This document shows, one piece after another, positions 57,778-64,000 of a DNA stretch of 64,000 bases (its first letter is position 1; every line of letters starts with the position of its first letter). Below the pieces are notes generated by a model. It worked only from the letters and a program-made list of their open reading frames with translations. It was not told where the DNA came from and did no database searches. The position numbers were made by a program, and so were the translations under genes. Source of the DNA: Sacculina carcini (Eukaryota > Arthropoda > Thecostraca > Sacculinidae); the NCBI GenBank assembly GCA_916048095.2, contig OU696583.1, positions 4,638,750-4,702,749 on the forward strand, read 5' to 3'.

Positions 57778-57882
57778 GGATATACATAATTCATCGAACT
57801 ACAGGGATCAGTTTACACTCGCCACATCTTCCCCCCTTAGCATATGTAATCATTCAAATATGCTGGGGCACGCGTTAGGTTA

Positions 57883-58916
57883 GGGACACACTGGGCGTTT
57901 TGTGCCGAGCGTTTGTTTTGCCGTCGCCGCTTTAGTGGGAACACACTTGGCGTATATTTTGCCGTCGGAGGTCAGAGGGTCTTCTCACCCGCTCACTCAC
58001 TTGATCACTGACCACAGTGCAGTCGGGCTTTGCTCCAGTGTTGTGTGTAGTGTACTAGTACTGCGTGTTCCCGATTATTTGAAGAGAACTTGGATATAAA
58101 ACAATTGCTTGCATTATTACTATGTCGTCGTCAAGCAAAGAGACGGCGAAAACAGACTTATTTAGGTTCATCCAATTAATCAGATGAGAAATAATGTTGT
58201 ATTCTATGAAGTATTCTACACACTGATTCCTGACTTGAGAAACGATGGTGTAACACACATTATATGTTATACGATATTTTGTATATTTTATATAATTAAT
58301 TCATTGTATACATTAGAAAAATTTCAATTACAACGCGAAAAATATGTTCAATAACAATTAATGGAATTAAGAACAATGAAAATATATAAATTATCAAATT
58401 TAATAAATCAATACTTGCCGAAAGTGTTCTTTTTACTATCTTCCAGCTAATCAAAACCAACTATCATATTTCCACAAACACCTGACAATTCATTCTTCAT
58501 TGCACTCCTGTCTTCAAAGGTTTCTAAAGTCTCGTCCCATAGCACGGGTCTTTCTTGATTATGAGGTATCAATAGTTCATTGTCAACCTGCTCTTCTGCA
58601 TTCATGACAATATTAAGATGAAACACGAACACTACGAACACATGCTAGTCAGCGGCAAGCTGCACGACAAGTGTGTATCAGCGCATTGAGTCACGTGGGC
58701 CACCACCCCGCTTGGGCGGCAAAAAATACGTCGACGACATTTTTGCCGTCGTGAAAGTAGTGGCAGCGAGCGGCATCATTGCTGTCGTCGACGACAAAAG
58801 AAAACGCTGGGCAAGTTTGCCGCTCAATGTGTACGGAGCAACAGCTTCACACACGCCACTACTGATACGACGGCGACGAAAAAGACCGCTCGGTACAAAA
58901 ACGCCCAGTGTGTCCC
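57883..58916. mobile_element. Harbinger-like TIR element with MADF fragment
   Basis: GGGACACACTGGGCGTTTT..GTGCCGAGCG at the left is inverted at the right (cgctcggtacaaaaacgcccagtgtgtccc): about 35 bp of terminal repeats with a few mismatches. The left flank has TTA, the right TGG, so the 3-bp duplication expected of PIF/Harbinger is not intact. The GGGnnCACACTGG-style ends and the MADF relic inside favour Harbinger. 1034 bp. Confidence 0.6.
58447..58605 (-). pseudogene. MADF-domain fragment
   Basis: The minus-strand peptide LLIPHNQERPVLWDETLETF..RSAMKNE resembles the N-terminal half of a MADF (Myb/SANT-like, Adf-1 type) DNA-binding domain, including the xRPxLWD core. Harbinger-type transposons encode such an accessory protein, which fits its place inside the TIR element. 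Only about 45 residues are visible. Confidence 0.55.
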
Positions 58917-58960
58917 TGGCCTTACTCTTTCAGAGCGGCGCGCTACTCTACCCGATAGAT

Positions 58961-60690
58961 TTATACATCGCGCTGTAGGCTCGGGACACGGTGTTTCGCT
59001 TGCGCCTGGTCGCCATACTGTTCCTCGAACCGCATCGAACTTCGAACCGCTGTATTACTCCTAGGTTCAAGCACGGGAAATTCTTCTTTTGTCTTACGTA
59101 CTTGGCGTCTATTCCTTCTATATACACTTTCTCCTACCTTCACTTCATACGAACGATGTCCAAGATCCGCTACACATTCTCCCAACGCCCACTGTTCCTT
59201 TCCGGGTAAACTCATCCTGACAGCCTCACCTATTTTGAGCGGAGTAAGCGGTTGCGCAGCGTGGCGCCTGTTGTAATGCGCCTGCTGTTTGGTTTGATGC
59301 TGGAGAAGTCTATTTCGTACTCCAACGGGCTGCCGAGGCATTATGGACTGTCGTGTAGATGGAAGCAGAGTGCGACATGCACGGCCAAACAGTATATGGG
59401 CGGATGAGTACCGGAACCCCTCGCGGTGTATTGCGCCAGGTGAGCAATGCTCTCCCCTACTGTGGGAAGAGCGTGGTGGATCTTGAGAGTCGTTGTGGAT
59501 CTTCCCTACTTTCCACCGCTTTCTTTATGAGGCTCTTAATTTCCGATGGAAGGACATTATCTGGATCAACTTGAATCGTGCTCAAAACAGAAACCGGCAA
59601 AGAACGGCGTGTGACTGAAGCAATGCTTGAATGCGCTGTGCCTCGCGGTGACGCAGCATTGTGCTCAGATGATACGGAAAATAGTGTAAACACATGGTCA
59701 CTTGAACGTATATGAAGCGGAAGATCGCCGTGATTAGGTACCCGAATTCGTCCGGCGACGATCTGTGTGATTGATTGAAGTGGCCACAATTGACTGTCCT
59801 TGGGGCCTGAAAACTTTGTGGTAGGCTCGGTGGACACCATCTCATCAGAGGCAAAGTTGGGAACCTCAAATTCAACAAAGTCCCCGGCCCAACAGTCAGT
59901 GGCTCTCCGGGAGAGCGTACCGTGCAATATGTCCGTCGGGCCACTGGTGGAGTGGACGGGGAAGATTACCCTGTGGATGCATATCGAAAAATGAATCTTC
60001 GAAATCTATCTATCGAAATCTTCTCCAAGCGACACTGAGAAATCGGCTGGTCGGACGAAAACGTCGTTCATACGCGTAAATGGAGTCCCTGCCAAAGCTT
60101 CTACTTCAAATGACTCCACATCCAGAGCATCAAATATCATGGTGTGGGGACCTCGGTACAAACGCAAATGAACTTCTTCAACTACACTGAGGCGTGAATG
60201 ACCTGCTTGAACGGCAGTTTGACAATATTTGTCTAGTTTAGCTCCCAAGTGCATTGTTGTGGAAGCACGGGTCAAAATTAACTTCGGCACCAGTGTCAAG
60301 TGTGAGACGGAAATGAGTATGATGAAAAAACAAGTAAATTTGAGGAAGGATTCGTTTGGACACGTCGACTTATAACAGTGGACATTGCGACATTACACAT
60401 ATTTTCATTTTTAGAAGAGTCTAATTCACCAGTGTCTGTAGAACTACTTGTATTAGAAGTATTAGTATTTGTAGAAGAGTCTAATTCACAATTCACCAGT
60501 GTCTCGTAATCATCAGCGAAATGGTCCGACTCGTCACCAGCAATAGGCGGACACCCGCCATGAAACGACGGTCTTCCTCCGGAAGGAGCCGGCAGTGATT
60601 GAGAGAATGCGTCTCACTCCCCGGCCGGCCAGCGGCTTTGCACAGGGCACAGGAACGCTTTGGAACCCTTTGTCCGCCAGACTTCGTAGC
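58961..60690 (-). pseudogene. Ty3/Gypsy relic, minus strand, RT deleted
   Basis: Reading down the minus strand: a gag zinc-knuckle relic CALCKAAG..ETHSLNHC (60600-60690) and an aspartic protease start LDTGAEV (about 60285). The frame is lost within a few codons, and the rest of the protease is in another frame (LRLYRGPHTMIFDALDVESF and ALAGTPFTRMNDVFVRP). A linker region (59457-59927) follows, then, after a large deletion, the integrase C-terminus with LFGRACRTLLPS, KIGEAVRMSLPGKEQW and RRNRRQVRKT (58961-59390). RT, RNase H and the integrase core are gone. Inactive. Confidence 0.82.
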
Positions 60691-61206
60691 TGCTGGTAGG
60701 ATAACACGCTGTAATAGGTATTCGTATTGCGTATGTACAGTGTGATGAAATCGTGTAACCGCGTAGGTGTGTTTGTATGCCTGTATGTATGTGTATGTTC
60801 AAGTGCGCGAATGGTGTGCCTGCTCTTTTCCATGAATGCGAGTTACCGTGTATGTGCGTGTATATGTTCAAGTGTGCGTATGGTTCATGTGACTTGGCTT
60901 GTCACGTGACTCGAGTACTGTGCGCTGATTGGTCGGTGTACTTTGACATTGTGACGTGTGACGCCTGTGCGTGTGGCTGAAGCGAGCTACAAGCAGTCTG
61001 GTTTTGAGCGTTGTGAGTGTTGGTGGTGTTCGTGTGTTGGTAGTGTATTTGTAATTGTGATTGGTGCGAGGCCACAAAGTGTTTATTGTATATTATAAGT
61101 TTTGTTTTCTGGAGTGCATTTCAGTGCTATCATTTCATCGTCGTCCTCATCTTCATTGAATACATCTCTATTTACTCTACAAGCTATTTCGGCCATAATC
61201 ATCGCA
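60691..61206. promoter_or_regulatory. Divergent intergenic region with E-box and CCAAT box
   Basis: It lies between two head-to-head Gypsy elements. GTCACGTGAC at 60901-60910, and GATTGG (CCAAT complement) at 60927-60932 and again near 61058. gt-rich words recur in pairs (tgtatatgttcaagtg, tgtatgttcaagtg). The 5' LTR and primer-binding site of the plus-strand element should lie here, but I could not delimit them without the 3' LTR, which is outside the window. Confidence 0.45.
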
Positions 61207-62009
61207 ATGTCTATCGAAGAATCGAAGGCTCCTCTGCATGTCCAGTCGTCTTTCGATGTGAAGTTGATTCCGGAATTTCGTGGTGACGCCGGTGAAAACT
61301 TATCAGAGTGGCTGAGTCGTCTCAAGTGGACCTGTCGTCTGCATGGAGTGCAGGACCTGGTTTCAGTTGTACCACTGAGACTATTCGGTCACGCATACAA
61401 AGTGTATGATCAGATTCCCGAGAACGACAAGTTTGACATCGAAACAATGGAGAAGACATTGCGCGACGCTTTTGATGTCGATTCGTTCACAGCGTACGAG
61501 CTGCTGCAGCGTTGTCGCTTGCAGCCGTGCGAACCAGTGGATACATATCTGACATAAAAAGGCTTGCTCAAATTGCGGGAGGCAGGAGTGAAAAAACAAT
61601 ATCAGGAGCGTTTCTTTTTGGGTTACCTGAGCACGTGAGGTCATATCTGAGAAACAGTGCAAGGATAGAGACTCTCAGCTTGCATCAGTTGTTGGAAAGA
61701 GCAAGAATGCTTGTTGCAGATAATTGCCGCACAAGCAATGTATCAGCTGCGACCGTTGACAAAGGATCAACCGGTAGCCGTACAAATCGCCCAAGTCGAG
61801 ATGTCATCTGTTTCAAGTGTGGAGAATCAGGCCATTTTGCCACGGGATGCGCCGGATCTTTTCGCAGAGACAATTTGATCAAATATGGCAACACCCGTGT
61901 AGTGCGATGTTACCGATGTGGTGAGACCGGTCATGTAAGCCCAAGATGTCCGGGAAACGACAACGGAGAAGCAGCGAATGCGCTGGCTCCTTCTCCACAG
62001 CATCACTGA
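61207..62009 (+). pseudogene. Gypsy gag with one frameshift
   Basis: ATG at 61207 starts a capsid-type protein: LIPEFRGDAGENLSEWLSRL, LRLFGHAYKVYDQI and TLRDAFDVDSF. The frame hits TAA at 61555, while the same protein continues in the -1 frame (DIKRLAQIAGG.., LPEHVRSYLRNSARIETLSL) to TGA at 62007, which looks like a 1-nt deletion near 61551. Two zinc knuckles, CFKCGESGHFATGC (61808) and CYRCGETGHVSPRC (61908), bind the genomic RNA. No slippery site precedes the first break, so I take it as damage or a sequence error. Confidence 0.85.
61952..61958 (+). promoter_or_regulatory. Candidate -1 ribosomal frameshift site G_GGA_AAC
   Basis: The heptamer is in the exact X_XXY_YYZ phase relative to gag (GGA 61953-61955, AAC 61956-61958), one codon after the last zinc knuckle. 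The -1 frame is open from here through protease to the end of the window. A 7-bp stem with one bulge (61970-61976 with 61981-61988, loop aatg) begins 11 nt downstream. GGGAAAC is an established retroviral slippery sequence. Confidence 0.75.
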
Positions 62010-64000
62010 GCGTTTCCGCTCCTACGGCGCACATGCGTGTCAATGGTATGTATTGTGATGTTTTGGTTGATACTGGCTGCAGTAAATGTTTGATATACGC
62101 TGCACTATGTAGAGAGCAATCAAAGGCATATACTGATCTAGTTCTGATCAACGGGTCAAGACAAGCATGTGAAGGTGTGACAAGTGTGCGACTGCGGGAC
62201 GCATTTGGTCGTGTAGTTATTGTTGAAGCTATTGTTGTGAATTTTCGTCCCTTGAATTACAATTTTGTTCTTGGTATGAATGGTGTAAGATCTTTTGGTG
62301 GTGTCGCAGTGAATGGAGATGGGCAGGTCAAGTTTGGACCCACCGATTCACACCGACAGTGTACAAGCCAGTCTCTGGTAGAGCCAGCTGCAGGATTGGT
62401 GATTACGGCACCCAGAAGTGTATTGTTGGAACAGAAGGATTTTACAGTTAATTTTTACGAACAACATCTCACATGGAAAGCTGCATGGAAATGGCGGTCC
62501 ACTGAGCCTGACTACCTTAATAACAGAGTAGCTACGTACAATGTGAAGCAGTGTGCTCGTCGTGAGTATGAAGACGAAATTCAGAAGTGGATAAACAATG
62601 GCTGGCTAAGAGAGTACGATGAGCAGGAGATGGGTCCTCCAAAAAGCTTAATCCCCCTCATGGCGGTTATTCAGCCCAATAAGAACAAAGTCCGGCCCGT
62701 GTGTGATTTCAGGGAGCTGAACGACCACATCACATCGTACACAGGGTCCGCTGATGCGTGTGCAAATAAGCTGCGCCAGTGGCGGCGTCGTGGGAGTAAT
62801 GCAGCAGTGCTGGACTTGGAAAAAGCATATCTGCAAATGCACGTCGAAAAGAAGTTGTGGCCATATCAGACAGTGATATTTGACGGCAAGCGATACTGCT
62901 TAACGAGGATGGGTTTCGGTCTGAGTGTGGCACCCGCCGTTCTGCAGACAATACTGGATTATGTGTTGAAGCAAGATGAGTGTGTGAGCGCAGGGACTTC
63001 CGCATATCTGGATGATATTTTTGTTGACCTCAATGTAATCAGCGCGGAAAAGGTGCGTGGTCATCTTGGAAAATATGGCTTGGTGAGCAAGAAACCGGAC
63101 AACCTGAGAGATGGTGCTCGTGAGCTTGGTCTGAGAGTGTCGAGAAAGAATGGAGATATGGTTTGGAGTCGAAACAACAAAATCGACCCACCACCGACAG
63201 ATATAACGCGCCGAAAAGTATTCTCGTGGTGCGGTAAGCTGGTAGGCCACATGCCGGTCTGTGGCTCGCTAAGAATTTTGACAGCGTTTGCTAAACGGCG
63301 AGCCAATCAGCTTACAAAAGGCTGGGATGACCGAATTGACGACGATAACCAAATTCGCGATATGTTAGCCTTCATCGACAAACAAGTGCGGCAAGTAGAT
63401 CCTGTGGGAGGCCACTGGAGTGTCAACTCAAAAAAGGCGACAATATGGACCGACGCGAGTTCTTTGGCACTCGGATTTATGCTCGAAGTCGACGGAGATA
63501 TTGTTGAGGACGCCTCGTGGTTGAGACCAGACAAGACAGCTCACATAAATTTGGCGGAATTGGACGCTGCAATTCGCGGGATCAATATGGCGGTGAGCTG
63601 GAATATGACCAACCTCTTGATCAAATCCGACTCTGTCACAGTGTGTCGATGGATCAGCGACATTTCAAGCGGTAGGACGCGGGTGCGCACCAAGGCACAG
63701 AACGAGCTGTTGATTCGTCGCAGAATAAACATAGTAAAACAATTAGCCGACGAACTTGAATTGATAATTGATGTGGAGCTGGTACCATCAAAGAAAAACC
63801 GCGCCGATTCGCTGACTCGTGTGCCGCAGAAATGGCTGATTGAAAGTGCTTCTGCCGCTGCAACCGTTGTACCACGTGATGACACGGTGAACATACGCAA
63901 AATTCACGAGCGTGCCGGACATCCTGGCGTGCGGAGAACACTATTTTTTGCGCGGAGGGAGTGTTCTTCTCCGGTATCCAGGAGACAAGTGAAAAACGTG
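61952..64000 (+). CDS. pol: Gypsy pol: protease, RT, RNase H, start of integrase (partial)
   Basis: Open for about 680 codons from the slippery site to the window edge; its own first ATG is at 62033. Protease: DVLVDTGCSKC (catalytic DTG at about 62075) and NFVLGMNGV. RT: SLIPLMAVIQPNKNKVRPVCDFRELN, motif A AVLDLEKAYLQMH, LTRMGFGLSVAPAVLQ and the catalytic YLDD (63005-63016). RNase H: IWTDASSLALGF, NLAELDAAIRGIN (Glu) and IKSDSVTV (Asp). Integrase zinc domain: IHERAGHPGVRRT (63898 on), cut by the window end. No stops or frame breaks, so this part is young. It is a Metaviridae-type LTR retrotransposon. The absence of a second H-x-H-C pair is only due to truncation. Confidence 0.9.

Noticed and set aside
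57883..58916. hAT assignment for the GGGACACAC element
   Set aside because: No 8-bp flanking duplication could be found, and the MADF fragment fits Harbinger better.
61545..61560. Programmed frameshift at the first gag break
   Set aside because: No X_XXY_YYZ heptamer precedes the TAA in the right phase. A one-base deletion is simpler.

Overview
This is eukaryotic genomic DNA from an animal, most likely an invertebrate. It is AT-rich and full of (AC)n/(GT)n and (TA)n microsatellites, and transposable elements occupy almost all of the interpretable sequence. There is no bacterial-type gene packing and no complete host gene. Three short open stretches with splice signals (about 8.17-8.33, 9.13-9.32 and 49.38-49.59 kb) are the only host-exon candidates. 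The phylum cannot be fixed from the sequence. The mix of hAT elements, L2/CR1-type LINEs and a Ty3/Gypsy element, plus a transposon-borne protein I associate with arthropods, makes an arthropod or another marine-type invertebrate my guess.

Layout. 1-0.5 kb: degenerate dispersed repeat. 1.74-6.07 kb: an apparently complete L2/CR1-type LINE whose two ORFs share one frame and are separated by a single TGA in the readthrough context TGA-CTAG. 9.97-11.21 kb: a 5'-truncated, about 99% identical copy. 12.5-12.8 kb: a tRNA-Val-derived SINE. 13.18-16.51 kb: a hAT transposon with a perfect 8-bp target duplication and several nested insertions. 17-25 kb: MITEs, a mariner remnant, microsatellites and a cluster of E-box/RFX sites. 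26.72-30.04 kb: another hAT-type element holding a 21-bp minisatellite and a MITE with a three-fold 87-bp repeat. 31.79-35.20 and 43.17-48.55 kb: two copies of one TIR transposon with a decayed ORF. Both carry a SINE at the same place, and each has different later insertions (a solo LTR and an L2 relic in the first, a CR1-like LINE in the second). 37-42.5 kb: LINE relics.

50.88-57.62 kb is a nest of transposons whose order of insertion can be read from target duplications. A 1.6-kb hAT-type MITE was hit by a SINE, which was hit by a second copy of the same MITE. The outer MITE was also hit by a 3-kb hAT element, which itself holds an L2 end and a foldback element. 57.88-58.92 kb is a Harbinger-like element with a MADF fragment. 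58.96-60.69 kb is a minus-strand Gypsy relic. From 61.2 kb to the end runs a plus-strand Gypsy element. Its pol frame is open to the window edge and is reached from gag by a correctly phased G_GGA_AAC slippery heptamer.

No metabolic or operon logic applies here. The genes are reverse transcriptases, endonucleases, integrase, proteases, nucleic-acid-binding gag/ORF1 proteins and decayed transposases. The two points with most mechanistic interest are two recoding signals: stop readthrough in the LINE and -1 frameshifting in the LTR element.
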